Made by a program: the position numbers and the translations under genes
NCBI GenBank assembly: GCA_963728965.1
Contig: CAVSMH010000008.1
Coordinates: 558,001-622,000 of the forward strand
Reading direction: 5' to 3'
DNA length: 64,000 nucleotides
From: DASQZT01 sp963728965
GTDB lineage: Bacteria; Acidobacteriota; Terriglobia; Bryobacterales; Bryobacteraceae
Shown here: one piece after another, positions 1 through 11,200 of the stretch
Position numbering within the stretch: position 1 is the stretch's first letter
Layout: each line of letters starts with the position of its first letter
The notes under the pieces: model-generated
What the model saw: only the letters and a program-made list of their open reading frames with translations
Database searches by the model: none
Told to the model about the DNA's origin: nothing

Positions 1-1386
1 GCGGATCACCTTTACGTGTTGAACGCCGATTTGGGAAAGATGTTTTTCGACAAGGACATCACCTACTCGTCGGATATACCAAAGGCGCACGACGGCGCCT
101 GGCCCTGCGGTGCCGGCATGACGGCGATGGCGATGCTGTCGCGTGCCCCCGAACGAGCCTTCCCGCGCGCCCCGCAGCGTGGCGGCGCGCGCGCCTCGCA
201 ACGCGGCGGTGCGCGGGCCTCGAAACGCGGCGGTGCGCGGGCCTCCACACGTGGTGCCTCGCCGGCCGCGAAACGAGGCGGCTCGAGCGCGCCCCCGGCA
301 TCGGTCTACACGGGCGGCTTCGGCGCGCCGCGGTTGGTGTTCGTCCTGGGGAGCGATGGCCGCCTGCACCGCATGAACACCGCCAATGGCGACGAACCGT
401 ATCCGCCGGTGCACTTCCTGCCGGCGAACGCCAAAGCCTCGGCGCTGAACATGTCCGGCGACACCATTTACGCCACCACCAACCAGGGCTGCGGCGGCGT
501 TCCCGACGCGGTCTGGGCCCTTGACCTCAGCAACGAGTCTCTTCCCCAGGTCGCCTCGTATCCCTCGGGCGATGGCGGCTTCTGGGGACTGGGCGGCGTG
601 GCCATCGGTAGCGGCGGCACGGTGTACGCACAGTCCTCGGCAAGGCTTCTGGCGCTGAGTCCGAAGAGCCTGCAACTCCAGCATGCGTTCACGCCTCCCG
701 ATCTCGCATCGGCCCCATCCACGAGCGTCGGCATGAACGCCGTCACGCCGGTCGTGTTCCCCTATCATGGCCGCGACCTCGTGATTGCCTCGGGCCGCGA
801 CGGCCGGCTGTACGTTCTCGATGCGGAAGCGGCGTACCTGTCGCGCACCGCTCCCGTTTCGCTTTCGGACCCCGAGGCCAACGACCGTGGCATCTTCGGG
901 AGCCTGGCAAGCTGGGAAAGCGACGCCGGCACGCGCTGGGTGCTGGCATCGGTGTGGGGACCGCTGAGCGCGGACCTGGAATTGAAGCCCGAAAACGGCC
1001 CCGCTCCGAACGGTTCCATTGTGGCCTTCAAAGTCGAAGAGCGTGACGGCAAGCCGGCCCTGGTGCCGGCGTGGATCTCGCACGATCTGCACTCGCCGGT
1101 GCCGCCGGTGATCGCCAATGGCGTGGTGTTCGGGCTTTCCGCCGGGGAGTACACGCGCGAGGTGAAGCAATCCTGGAACGGCCACACCCTGGAGGAGCGG
1201 CCCAAACCGGGCACGCATGCGACTTTGTACGCGTTCGATGCCGGCACCGGCAAAGAGCTGTACTCGAGCGGCGACAGCGTCAGCGCGCCGGCGGTGCTGA
1301 CCGGCCTCGCCGCGGCTAACGGCCAGGCCTACTTCGGAACTTCCGACGGCACGTTCTACGCCTTCGGGCTGTACATGGAGCACTAA
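1..1386 (+). CDS. PQQ-like beta-propeller protein, 5' end cut by window
   Basis: The reading frame is open from base 1, so the gene begins upstream; at least 461 residues are visible. It looks like a PQQ/WD-type propeller: repeated strand motifs such as LYVLNAD, VWALDLSN, LYVLDAE and LYAFDAGTGKELY, and an ending (GTSDGTFYAFGL) typical of the last blade. An Ala/Arg/Gly-rich tandem repeat interrupts the fold near its start. Its stop overlaps the start of the cytochrome c gene by one base (TAATG), which places it in the same operon as the cytochrome and PQQ dehydrogenase. It probably acts in the periplasm, as an electron-transfer partner or a divergent quinoprotein; the substrate is unknown. Family call is good, function is inference. 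Confidence 0.75.
   Translation, partial: ADHLYVLNADLGKMFFDKDITYSSDIPKAHDGAWPCGAGMTAMAMLSRAPERAFPRAPQRGGARASQRGGARASKRGGARASTRGASPAAKRGGSSAPPASVYTGGFGAPRLVFVLGSDGRLHRMNTANGDEPYPPVHFLPANAKASALNMSGDTIYATTNQGCGGVPDAVWALDLSNESLPQVASYPSGDGGFWGLGGVAIGSGGTVYAQSSARLLALSPKSLQLQHAFTPPDLASAPSTSVGMNAVTPVVFPYHGRDLVIASGRDGRLYVLDAEAAYLSRTAPVSLSDPEANDRGIFGSLASWESDAGTRWVLASVWGPLSADLELKPENGPAPNGSIVAFKVEERDGKPALVPAWISHDLHSPVPPVIANGVVFGLSAGEYTREVKQSWNGHTLEERPKPGTHATLYAFDAGTGKELYSSGDSVSAPAVLTGLAAANGQAYFGTSDGTFYAFGLYMEH
181..276 (+). repeat. 24-bp tandem repeat encoding GGARASxR
   Basis: Three consecutive 24-bp units (181-204, 205-228, 229-252) encode GGARASQR, GGARASKR and GGARASTR; a fourth unit (253-276) is degenerate. 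The repeat stays in frame within the first propeller gene and gives a strongly basic, low-complexity linker. Confidence 0.85.
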
Positions 1387-2408
1387 TGCGCGGAAGGCTT
1401 TTTGTGTTCGTTCTGGCGGCGGCCGCGGGCGGTGCGCAGGAGGCATCGCGCGCCACGTTCCAGAAGATCTGCGGCACCTGCCATTCGATCGAGAGCGCGG
1501 TATCGCCGCCCCGTTCCCGGGAACGGTGGCAGGAGGCGATCAACGCCATGGTCGCGCGCGGCGCGCAGGGCACGCCCGAGGAATTCGCCGTGATTCTGGA
1601 CTACCTCACCGCGCACTACGGGGCTGCGCCCGGCCGCGCGCGGGGCGGTGGCGGAGGCGGCGCGGGCCCGCTCGACCAGCAGGTCGTGGATCCGGCGGCG
1701 GCGGATCGCGGCCGGAAAATCTATGCGGCCGAGTGCATCCAATGTCACGGTACCCATGCCCGCGGGTCGGAACGCGGTGCGGACCTGATCCGCTCCGGCG
1801 TGGTTCTGCACGATCGCTACGGAAATACCATCGGGCCGTTCCTGCGCAAAGGGCATCCTACCCAGACCACGCCCGCCCGGGACCTGACCGATGCCCAGAT
1901 GACCGACCTTTCGCATTTCCTCCACGAGGAGGTCTACGGCACCTTGCGGTCGGCGCTCGATATTCAGAATGTCCTCACCGGCGACCCGAAAGCGGGCGCG
2001 GCCTGGTTTAACGGAGAAGGGAAGTGCAGTTCCTGCCATTCGCCGACCGGCGATCTTGCCGGCATCGGTAAGCGGCTCGAGCCGGCGGCCCTGCAGCAGC
2101 TTTTCCTGTTTCCCATGGCCGGTGGATTCGGCCGCGGACGCGCGGGCCGCGGAGGCGGAACCCCATCCAAACCGGTCATGGTAACCGTTACCCCGCCTTC
2201 GGGCACGCCGGTTTCGGGTGCCTTGGTCCATATCGACGATTTCAATATCGCGCTGCGCGACGCCGCCGGGGAGTATCACTCCTGGACCCGTTCGCCATCG
2301 CTCGCAATCGTGAAGCGCGATCCATACGCGGAGCACATCGCCCTGCTGGACCGCATCACCGACAAAAACATCCACGATATCGTGGCCTACCTGGAGACCC
2401 TGAAATGA
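1386..2408 (+). CDS. secreted triheme cytochrome c
   Basis: 340 residues with an N-terminal signal peptide (hydrophobic to about residue 18). Three CXXCH heme c sites are visible: CGTCH (29-33), CIQCH (117-121) and CSSCH (214-218). The Gly/Arg-rich stretches between the domains look like linkers. A carboxypeptidase-regulatory-like segment (VTVTPPSGTPVSGALVHIDDFN) lies near residues 265-285. This arrangement occurs in acidobacterial cytochromes linked to PQQ dehydrogenases, where the cytochrome accepts electrons from the quinone cofactor in the periplasm. It overlaps the propeller gene by 1 nt and the PQQ dehydrogenase by 4 nt (ATGA), so translational coupling is likely. Confidence 0.88.
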   Translation: MRGRLFVFVLAAAAGGAQEASRATFQKICGTCHSIESAVSPPRSRERWQEAINAMVARGAQGTPEEFAVILDYLTAHYGAAPGRARGGGGGGAGPLDQQVVDPAAADRGRKIYAAECIQCHGTHARGSERGADLIRSGVVLHDRYGNTIGPFLRKGHPTQTTPARDLTDAQMTDLSHFLHEEVYGTLRSALDIQNVLTGDPKAGAAWFNGEGKCSSCHSPTGDLAGIGKRLEPAALQQLFLFPMAGGFGRGRAGRGGGTPSKPVMVTVTPPSGTPVSGALVHIDDFNIALRDAAGEYHSWTRSPSLAIVKRDPYAEHIALLDRITDKNIHDIVAYLETLK

Positions 2409-3958
2409 AGCCGGCCGTCCTGATGATTTTGCTTTGTGCCGCGGTGGCCGCGCAGCCGGCCGGCGGCTGGCCCACCTATAACGGCGACTATTCCGGCCGC
2501 CGCTACAGCCAACTCTCGCGGATCGACACCCGGAACGTGACGTCGCTCAGCCTGGCGTGGGTCTATCGAGCGAGCCCGGGTGGCGGCGGCGGAGGCTTCG
2601 GCACCAGGGTCTCGGCCACGCCGCTGGTGGTGGACGGGGTCCTCTACTTCACCGTGCCCGACCATGTCTGGGCCCTCGACGCGCGCACCGGCCGCGACAT
2701 CTGGCACTTTCAGTCGCCCTCCAAGGGCGGCCTTCACATCGGTAATCGCGGCGTGGCCATCTCCGGCGAATCGCTGTACTTCCTGACCCCGGATTGCAAC
2801 CTCGTCGCTCTCAACCGCAAGGACGGCAGGGAGCGATGGCGCACGCCCACCTGCGATCTCGACAAGTTCTACTACGGTTCCATGGCGCCGCTGGTTGTCC
2901 GCAATCATGTCATCACCGGGGTGAGCGGCGACGATCTGGACCAGCCCGGCTATATCGAATCCCACGATCCGGAAACCGGCGCGCGGCAATGGCGCTGGTA
3001 TGTCGTTCCGCAGAAGAAGGGCGATCCCGGGTCGGAAAGCTGGCCCAACGAAGAGGCGGCCAGACACGGTGGCGGCATGACCTGGCTCACTCCCACGTAC
3101 GATCCGGAGTTGAACCTGATCTACGTCCCCACCGGAAATCCGCAGCCGGTCATCGCCGGCAGGGCCCGGCCGGGCGACAACCTGTTCACCGCCTCGATTG
3201 TGGCGCTCAATCCGGACACCGGCAAGATGACCTGGTATTTCCAATCCTCGCCGCATGACACCCACGATTGGGACGCTACCCAGACCCCGGTGCTGATCGA
3301 TGGTGAGATCAACGGCCAGCCGCGCAAACTGGTGGCCCAGGCCAGCCGCAACGGTTTCTTCTTCGTCCTCGATCGGGTGACTGGCAAGAACGTGGTCACT
3401 TCCCAATATGTGAAGACGAATTGGGCGTTGGGCGTGCGCCCCGACGGTTCTCCCATCCCGAACCCGGCCAAGATGCCCCAACTCGACGGCGCCCTGGTGA
3501 CTCCCAATCAGGGCGGTGGAACCAACTGGCCGCCGCCCACGTTTGATCCGGACACCGGGCTCTTTTATGTGAATGCCTCGCGCGCCTTCAGCGTGTACTA
3601 TATTTACGATCCCAGCGACAAGCCCGAAGGTTGGGGCGGCAATGATCGCGGAGGTTGGTCCGAATCCATGGTCCAGGCAGTCGACTACCAAACCGGAAAG
3701 ATCCGCTGGACTCACCAGTGGGAAGGCGGCGGTTCACGCGGCGGGCTGCTCAGCACCGCGGGAGGACTCGTGTTCGGCGGCGATGGTTCCGGTAACTTCG
3801 TGGCGCTCGATGCGAAAACCGGAGTTCCCCTCTGGCACGCCAACCTGGGTAATTCTGTAACCAACGGGCCGATCGCGTACGAGCTGGACGGCACCGAGTA
3901 CATCGTGACGGCAGCCGGCGACACCCTCTTCGGGTTTGTCATGCTAAAACCAATCTGA
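2405..3958 (+). CDS. PQQ-dependent dehydrogenase
   Basis: 517 residues with a signal peptide (about 1-17), followed by the start typical of quinoprotein dehydrogenases (WPTYNGDYSGRRYSQL). Propeller blades follow, with W-docking-like motifs (VWALDARTGRDIWHFQ, LVALNRKDGRERWRTP, FFVLDRVTGKN, FVALDAKTGVPLWHANLG). DWDATQTPVL and GGGTNWPP also match the family. It would oxidise an alcohol or sugar in the periplasm and pass electrons to the neighbouring cytochrome c. I see no vicinal Cys-Cys pair of the ethanol dehydrogenase type, so a sugar or polyol substrate is more likely than a simple alcohol. The start overlaps the cytochrome stop by 4 nt. Confidence 0.9.
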   Translation: MKPAVLMILLCAAVAAQPAGGWPTYNGDYSGRRYSQLSRIDTRNVTSLSLAWVYRASPGGGGGGFGTRVSATPLVVDGVLYFTVPDHVWALDARTGRDIWHFQSPSKGGLHIGNRGVAISGESLYFLTPDCNLVALNRKDGRERWRTPTCDLDKFYYGSMAPLVVRNHVITGVSGDDLDQPGYIESHDPETGARQWRWYVVPQKKGDPGSESWPNEEAARHGGGMTWLTPTYDPELNLIYVPTGNPQPVIAGRARPGDNLFTASIVALNPDTGKMTWYFQSSPHDTHDWDATQTPVLIDGEINGQPRKLVAQASRNGFFFVLDRVTGKNVVTSQYVKTNWALGVRPDGSPIPNPAKMPQLDGALVTPNQGGGTNWPPPTFDPDTGLFYVNASRAFSVYYIYDPSDKPEGWGGNDRGGWSESMVQAVDYQTGKIRWTHQWEGGGSRGGLLSTAGGLVFGGDGSGNFVALDAKTGVPLWHANLGNSVTNGPIAYELDGTEYIVTAAGDTLFGFVMLKPI

Positions 3959-3967
3959 GGTGGAATC

Positions 3968-5020
3968 ATGAGCAGCGCATCTGCGAATACGTATCCGGCC
4001 CTGCACAACGCGATGTGGCCGGGATTGGTCGGCAAGGGGCTCGATTCCGAGCCTCCCATCGACCTGGAAACGATGCTGTGTCTGACCGCCAGCGCGGAAG
4101 TGGATGGTGTGCGATTCGACGGAGTCGATCTGTTTCTTTCCCTTCCTCACACCGATATCGATTCGTCCGGCGACGACCTGGCGCGGCTGGCGAACAACCT
4201 GGCGTCGAAGGGGCTGCGCGCGGGCTCGCTGGTGGCTCCGGTGTGGCCCCCCACCGGCGGCGGCTCGGCCATGGGCAGTGAATCGGAACGGGCCGCTTTC
4301 CTCACCCAGGTGCGCAAAGCCTGCCGGATCGGCCGCAAGCTGCGCGACCTGGGCGCCCGCCGCTACGGCATCATCCGCATCGATTCCGCCTCCAGCCCCG
4401 CGGAGTGGGCCAAGGATCCGGCAAGCAACACCAGGACCATTGCCGCGACCTTTCGCGAGGCCTGCACCATCGCCGAGGACGCGGGCGAACGCCTCGCCGC
4501 CGAAGGCGAAATCTGCTGGGGCGGCATGCACAGTTGGCGCCGCAACGTGCAGTTGATGGAAATGGTAGACCGGCCGCAGACCCTCGGCTTCCAGGCCGAT
4601 ATGGCCCACACCATGCTCTTCACCATGGGGTACAACGCGCCCGAGGATGCCTTGCTGCCGCCCGATTTCGACTGGTCCCAATCCGACAGGCTGTCCGAAG
4701 CATACAAGAAGATGGCGAGCGCCCTCCGTCCCTGGACCATCGATCTGCACATCGCCCAAAACGACGGCACGGTGAAAGGCGCGGGCTCGCACGATAAGAC
4801 CGGGCGTCATTGCCTGCCGCTCGATCCCAACGGCAAGCTGGATATCGTGCGCGACGCCGGCGCCTGGATGCGCGACGACCGCGGCCAAATCACCCGCAGC
4901 TTCGCGCACATCTGCTGGGATGGCTGCATGTTCCCCAACCGCGTGATGCTCGATCAGCAGACCTGGAACGACGTCCTGCGGGTGATGATTGCCGTGCGCA
5001 ACGCGCATGGCTGGAACTAG
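3968..5020 (+). CDS. sugar phosphate isomerase/epimerase family protein (TIM barrel)
   Basis: 350 residues, xylose-isomerase-like TIM barrel (IolE-type superfamily). Barrel signatures include EVDGVRFDGVDLF, FQADMAHTMLF and the late WTIDLHIAQNDGT strand, which carries likely metal-binding acidic and His residues; EGEICWGG is a candidate for the metal-binding glutamate. There is no signal peptide, so it is cytoplasmic. It starts 9 nt after the PQQ dehydrogenase and is followed 2 nt later by a Gfo/Idh/MocA oxidoreductase, a pairing common in inositol and 3-keto-sugar catabolism. The precise substrate cannot be read from the sequence. Confidence 0.82.
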   Translation: MSSASANTYPALHNAMWPGLVGKGLDSEPPIDLETMLCLTASAEVDGVRFDGVDLFLSLPHTDIDSSGDDLARLANNLASKGLRAGSLVAPVWPPTGGGSAMGSESERAAFLTQVRKACRIGRKLRDLGARRYGIIRIDSASSPAEWAKDPASNTRTIAATFREACTIAEDAGERLAAEGEICWGGMHSWRRNVQLMEMVDRPQTLGFQADMAHTMLFTMGYNAPEDALLPPDFDWSQSDRLSEAYKKMASALRPWTIDLHIAQNDGTVKGAGSHDKTGRHCLPLDPNGKLDIVRDAGAWMRDDRGQITRSFAHICWDGCMFPNRVMLDQQTWNDVLRVMIAVRNAHGWN

Positions 5021-5022
5021 CC

Positions 5023-6185
<1,163 letters not shown>

Positions 6186-6189
<4 letters not shown>

Positions 6190-6956
6190 CATACAAATGG
6201 CCGGTGGCATTGCTGGGCGGGCTGGCCCTGGTGATCGGGATTGGCGCGCAGCAGCCCGCCGGTGGGCGCCGTGGCAGTGGCGGCCGCGGCGTGGGCAACA
6301 TGATTCCCGCGCTCGCGGAGACCGGCTTTCGCTCCATCTTCGACGGCAAGACGCTCAGCGGCTGGGATTGCGATACCGATTTCTGGCGCGTCCAGGACGG
6401 CGCCCTGGTCGGCGAGACCCGGGCCGACCACCAGCCTCCCCAAAACATTTTCTGCATCTGGCGTGGCGGCAAGCCCGCCGATTTCGAGCTCAAGCTGCAA
6501 TACCGTCTCACCGGCGCCGATACCGGAAACAGCGGCGTGCAGTACCGCAGCGTGGAACTGCCCGACGTGGCCAAGTGGGTCCTGAAAGGATACCAGGCCG
6601 ATATCGACGCGCGGCAGACGTTCACCGGCCAGATCTACGAAGAGCGCGGCCGCGGCTTCCTCGCGCTGCGCGGCCAGATCAACTATGTGCCCGACGGACA
6701 GAAGCCCGGCAACATCGGCTCGGTGGGAGACAACGCCCAGCTCAAGGACTTCATCAAATCGGGCGATTGGAACGACGTGCAGATTATCGCCCGCGGCAAC
6801 ATTCTGATCCAGATCATCAACGGTCACCTGATGAGTGAGCTGATTGACGACGATCAATCCGGGCGCAAGATGGACGGGCTCATCGGTATCCAGTTGCATC
6901 GCACACCCAATGCCATGAAGATCGAATCGCGTAACATCCGGCTGAAGGACCTCTAG
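6186..6956 (+). CDS. DUF1080 protein (3-keto-disaccharide hydrolase type), secreted
   Basis: 256 residues. Residues 1-21 form a signal peptide, followed by a short Gly/Arg-rich linker. The DUF1080 domain (concanavalin-like sandwich) is recognisable from FRSIFDGKTLSGWDCDTDFW, NSGVQYRSVEL and a terminal VNxRIKxL-like strand (IESRNIRLKDL). Members have been shown to hydrolyse 3-keto-glycosides. ATG 6186 overlaps the upstream stop by 4 nt. With a periplasmic PQQ dehydrogenase and cytoplasmic keto-sugar enzymes in the same run, a role in cleaving an oxidised glycoside in the periplasm fits well; this is inference from context. Confidence 0.85.
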
Positions 6957-6966
6957 CCGGCGCGCA

Positions 6967-8013
6967 ATGGCCACCATCAAGGAAGTGGCGGAACTCGCCG
7001 GTGTCGCGGTGGGCACCGTCTCCCACGTCGTCACCGGCTCGGTGCCGGTCTCCGAGTCGCTGCGCCGCAAGGTGCAGGCCGCCATCCGGGAACTCGACTA
7101 TCACCCCAACCACGTCGCGCGCAGCTTGAAGACCAGCAAGACCCGGACGCTCGGAATCATCGTTCCCGATATGACGATTCCGTACTTCCCCAAAGTCATT
7201 CGCGGCGTGGAGACGGCTGCGCGGGCCCGGAACTACTCGGTGATTGCGGTCAATTCCGACGACAGCGGGCCGCGGCAAAAAGAGCTGCTGTCGCTGCTGC
7301 GATCGCAGCGCGTGGAAGGAATTCTACTGGTGCTGGCGGCGGCGCCCACACCCGTTGCGCAAATCTCCCGCATCGTGTCGGCCGGCATCCGGCTGGTGTG
7401 TGTCGACCGCATTCCCGACCGCCTGGCCGTGGACTCGGTCTCCGTGGAGGACGTCTCCGCCGCGGAACTCGGCGTCGATCACCTGATCGCCATGGGCCAT
7501 CGGCGCATCGCGATTGTAACCGGGCCGCTCTCTCTCAAGAATGAACGGCAGCGCCTTCTGGGGTACGAGCAGTCGCTCACCCGCGCCGGCATGCCCGTGG
7601 AAGAAGCGTTGGTCTGGCACGGTAATCTCCTGCCGCAAGACGTGGCTGCCCTCTGCCGCGAGCGGCTGACCGCCGCCCGGCGGCCGGACGCGATCTTCTC
7701 CACCAACGGCCCCACCGGGCTGGGGGTGTTGCGCGCCCTCTGCGATTCCGGCCTGCGCATCCCCGCAGATATCGCCGTCGCCACCTTCGATGAACTCGCG
7801 GTGGATGACCTGTTCCGGCCGGCCATCACGACCGTGGTTCAGCCGGCCTATGACATCGGCTTTGAGGCGGCCGAGATCCTTTTGAAACGGATCGAACACG
7901 AAATCGCCGCCGATGAGCCCGTTACCATTCGTCTGCCGGCCTCCTTGAAGGTGCGCGAATCGTCCGGCATCCCGTCTGCTTCGGCCGCCCTGCGGCGCAC
8001 CGTTTTGCTGTAA
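6967..8013 (+). CDS. LacI family transcriptional regulator
   Basis: 348 residues. The N-terminal HTH is classic LacI (ATIKEVAELAGVAVGTVSHV, residues 2-21), followed by the hinge helix region (VARSLKTSKTRTLGIIVPD). The periplasmic-binding-like effector domain spans about 60-335 (EGILLVLAA, RRIAIVTGP, AIFSTNGPTGLGVLRAL, DIAVATFDELAVDDLF). It begins 10 nt after the DUF1080 stop without an obvious strong ribosome binding site. It probably senses a sugar or oxidised sugar and controls the receptor gene downstream, where a LacI-type operator sits just after a good promoter. The short C-terminal tail after residue 330 is not conserved in the family. Confidence 0.92.
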   Translation: MATIKEVAELAGVAVGTVSHVVTGSVPVSESLRRKVQAAIRELDYHPNHVARSLKTSKTRTLGIIVPDMTIPYFPKVIRGVETAARARNYSVIAVNSDDSGPRQKELLSLLRSQRVEGILLVLAAAPTPVAQISRIVSAGIRLVCVDRIPDRLAVDSVSVEDVSAAELGVDHLIAMGHRRIAIVTGPLSLKNERQRLLGYEQSLTRAGMPVEEALVWHGNLLPQDVAALCRERLTAARRPDAIFSTNGPTGLGVLRALCDSGLRIPADIAVATFDELAVDDLFRPAITTVVQPAYDIGFEAAEILLKRIEHEIAADEPVTIRLPASLKVRESSGIPSASAALRRTVLL

Positions 8014-8054
8014 TTTTCGTTTCGTTTTCGCCCTGTTTTTTCGCCGCATTCCGC

Positions 8055-8083
8055 TTGACACCAACTCTCTTCGGATATATGCT
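8055..8083 (+). promoter_or_regulatory. sigma70-like promoter of the TonB receptor gene
   Basis: TTGACA at 8055-8060 and TATGCT at 8078-8083 are separated by 17 bp. The -35 box is perfect and the -10 box matches 4 of 6 consensus bases. It lies in a T-rich gap after the LacI gene and points at the receptor gene. Confidence 0.65.
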
Positions 8084-8098
8084 GTTCCCACTGTTGAA

Positions 8099-8112
8099 TT
8101 GATACGTTTCAA
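8099..8112. promoter_or_regulatory. LacI-type operator
   Basis: TTGATACGTTTCAA is a dyad with a central CG and only one mismatched pair, the classic form of LacI/GalR-family operators (TGAAACGTTTCA-like). It starts about 15 bp after the -10 box, so repressor bound here would overlap early transcription. The LacI gene directly upstream is the obvious candidate regulator. Confidence 0.65.
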
Positions 8113-8124
8113 GGGAGGAAGGGG

Positions 8125-8241
8125 ATGCCAGCGACCGTGACGTCGCGGAGGGCCATCTTGACTGTCGCCGCACGCCCGCCGTCGTATCGGACTTCGCCGG
8201 ATCTGCCTGAGAGTCTCAAAGCAAGTTCACTTGGAGGTTAG
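8125..8241 (+). CDS. possible 38-aa leader ORF
   Basis: A short frame with a very strong Shine-Dalgarno region (GGGAGGAAGGGG, ending at the ATG) begins just after the LacI-type operator and ends with TAG at 8239-8241, two bases before the receptor GTG. The peptide (38 aa) is rich in Ser, Pro and Arg and resembles nothing I know. It could be a translated leader that couples translation to the receptor; it could also be chance. Confidence 0.3.
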   Translation: MPATVTSRRAILTVAARPPSYRTSPDLPESLKASSLGG

Positions 8242-8243
8242 GT

Positions 8244-11200
8244 GTGAATAGACTCTGCATCGCCGCCGGGATTCTTTCGGTGTTGCTGGCCCTTGGGCCG
8301 GCAGCCAACTCTCAGACCATCACCGGACAGATTGCGGGCCACCTGGTGGATCCCGCGGGCGCAATTGTTGCCGGCGCCCCAGTCCGGCTCACCAACGATC
8401 TCACCAAGCAGGTGCGCGAATTTCTGACCGATTCCAACGGAAGTTTTGTTTTCACCAACCTGGTTCCGGGCAGCTACAGTATTCACATTGTGCAGCCGGG
8501 CTTCAAGGCGTACGACCAGACCGGCATCACCGTGAGCGCCGTGGAAAGGGTGGACCTTCACGATCTCAAGCTTCAGGTCGGCGACGTCAGCACCACGGTG
8601 GAAGTAGCGGCGCAAGCCGTGCACGTGGCCACGGACAGTTCGGACCGCGGCGTCAGTGTGGGACTCACGCAGATTGAAGACACGGTGACGCGCGGCCGGA
8701 ATTTCATGGCGCTGTTGGGCACCCTGCCCGGCGTGCAGGACCTCACGTCCTACGATACCCGCGGCTGGGGCACGGGAAGCCCCACCCTGCTCGGTGGCCA
8801 GACCGGTCAGAAACTCCTGACTCTCGATGGCGCCGCCGCGCAGGATTCGGGCAACCGCGATTTCGGTTACATCGCTCCCAGTGTCGATGCCATCGGCGAA
8901 GTGAAGGTGCTGCTCGCCAATTACAACGCCGAGTATGGGGCCCGCTCGGGCGGACAGATGAACGTGATCATCAAAAGCGGGACCAACACCTTTCATGGCA
9001 GCGGCTATTTCTTCTTTCGCAATGAAGCCCTCAACTCCAACGAGTTCTTCAACAATAAGACCGGAGTCCCGCGGCCGATGTACCGCTACCAGAATCTCGG
9101 CGGCACGATCGGCGGACCGTTTATCATTCCCGGCACCAACTTCAACAAGAGCCGCAATCGGCTGTTCTGGTTCTTCTCGTACGACTATCTGCACAGCAGC
9201 AACGTGACGTCGCCGCAGCGGTACACCATGCCCACCGCACTGGAGCGCCAGGGCGACTTCTCGCAGACGGTCACCACCACCGGCGCGCTGATTCCCATCA
9301 AGGATCCGACCACCGGGCAGCCGTTCCCGGAAAACCGCATTCCCGCCTCGCAGATCGATCGCGCCGGGCTGGCTTTCATGAACCTGTTCCCGATGCCGAA
9401 CACGGTCGATCCGACCGGCCAACGGCAGTACAACGCCCAGTTCGTGAATCCGTTTTCACAGCCCCGGACCGACCGTATCCTTCGTTTCGATTACCCGATC
9501 AGTTCCAAGACCACCTCCTATGTCCGCCTCATTCAGGACTACACCGGTAACGACGGCTACGGCCAGATCCTCGGTGCCTTGGGCGACGGCTGGCGGCAGT
9601 TCCCCCACGGCTACGATATTCCTTCGGCCGGCGCGGTCGCCGCCCTGATTCACACCTTCACTCCGAACCTCATCAGCGAAACCAGTTGGGGCATCAACCG
9701 CGGCCACCAGATGAACACCCCGACCGACCAGGCCCTCTACCAGAACAGCCTGCTTCCTTTGAAGGACTCCGCCGGCGAGATCCCCCTCACGCGCCTCTTC
9801 CAGTCGAATTACCTGAATCTGCGGCCCAATATTGATTTCGGCCTCCCCAACAGCTTCAGCGCGCAGTCGCCCGGCCAGTCTATTTCCGACGCACCCCGCT
9901 ATGGATTCGACAGCCGCTGGCCGTTCGACGGCACCGACCAGCTTCAGACCATCAGCTCCAATGTCACCTGGATCAAGGGCGCGCATAACATCAAGGCCGG
10001 CATCTATCTCGAGAGAATGGCCCGCAATGTCAGCATCTACTCGACCTATAACATCGCCGGGACCTACTACTTCGGCTCCGACACCGCCAGCCCCGTCGAT
10101 ACGAACTACCCCTTCTCCAACCTGCTCACCGGCAGCTTCTTTGCCTATGGCGAAGACAGCAAGAAGCAGGTCAACCATGCCCGCTACACGCAGGTGGACT
10201 GGTTCGTCCAAGACAGTTGGAAGGTGCATCGCCGGCTTACCGTCGATCTCGGAATGCGCTTCCAGAGGATGGGCGCCCTGCATACCGCCGGCCAATGGCT
10301 CGGCCTCTTCGACACCAGCGCATACGACCCGAACAAGGCAGGACAGCCGCTGTATCCGGCACTCGTCAATGGGAAGAAGGTATCGATGAACCCGGCCACC
10401 AGCGCAACCTACCCCTATGTCCGCCAAGGTACCTTCGATCCGGCAAGCTACACCGATACACCGTTCACCGGCGTCACGCAATATACGGGCAGTTACTGGA
10501 AGACTCCGCCGATCACGTTGGGGCCGCGCGTGGGGTTTGCGTACGACGTGTTCGGCAACGGCAAAATGGCCATCCGCGGCGGGTTCGGCATCTTCTACGA
10601 CCGCGCCCAGATCGTCGACTACATCGGCGCCCAGGGCGTGGGGACCGGTCCGCAGGCCGCGCCCCCCAACTTTCTCGCGCCGATCCTCTTGAACACGACG
10701 TTCGCGGCCATGTCGGGCTCCCAGGCCTTGTACACCCCCCAGAACATCCAGGGTGGACCGCGCGACTTTACGCCGCCGTCTTCCTACAACTGGAGCATCG
10801 GCGTCCAGCGGGATATCGGCAAGGGTCTCATCCTCGATGTGGCGTACGTTGGGAATGCATTCCACCACGGCTACAACTGGAATACCGACGATCTCAACGC
10901 CGTGGCGCCGTTCACCACGTGGACGCCGCAGGGCGGCACCAACAAGACCTATGTCGACCCCACTAGCTCGAGCGGGGCGCTCTACTCCACCAACCTGATC
11001 CGCTCGTTGACCGGCTTCAAGGGGGTCGCGCAGATTCCGGTCTACACCAGCATTGGCGCATCCAACTACAATTCCCTCCAGGTGCAGGTGAACCGGCGGG
11101 TGGGACGGCGATTCCAGTTCAGCACCAACTACACCTGGTCGAAAACGCTGAATTACTCGCACCAGCAGTGGACCGACGACTACCTGACCAAGAACGTGAC

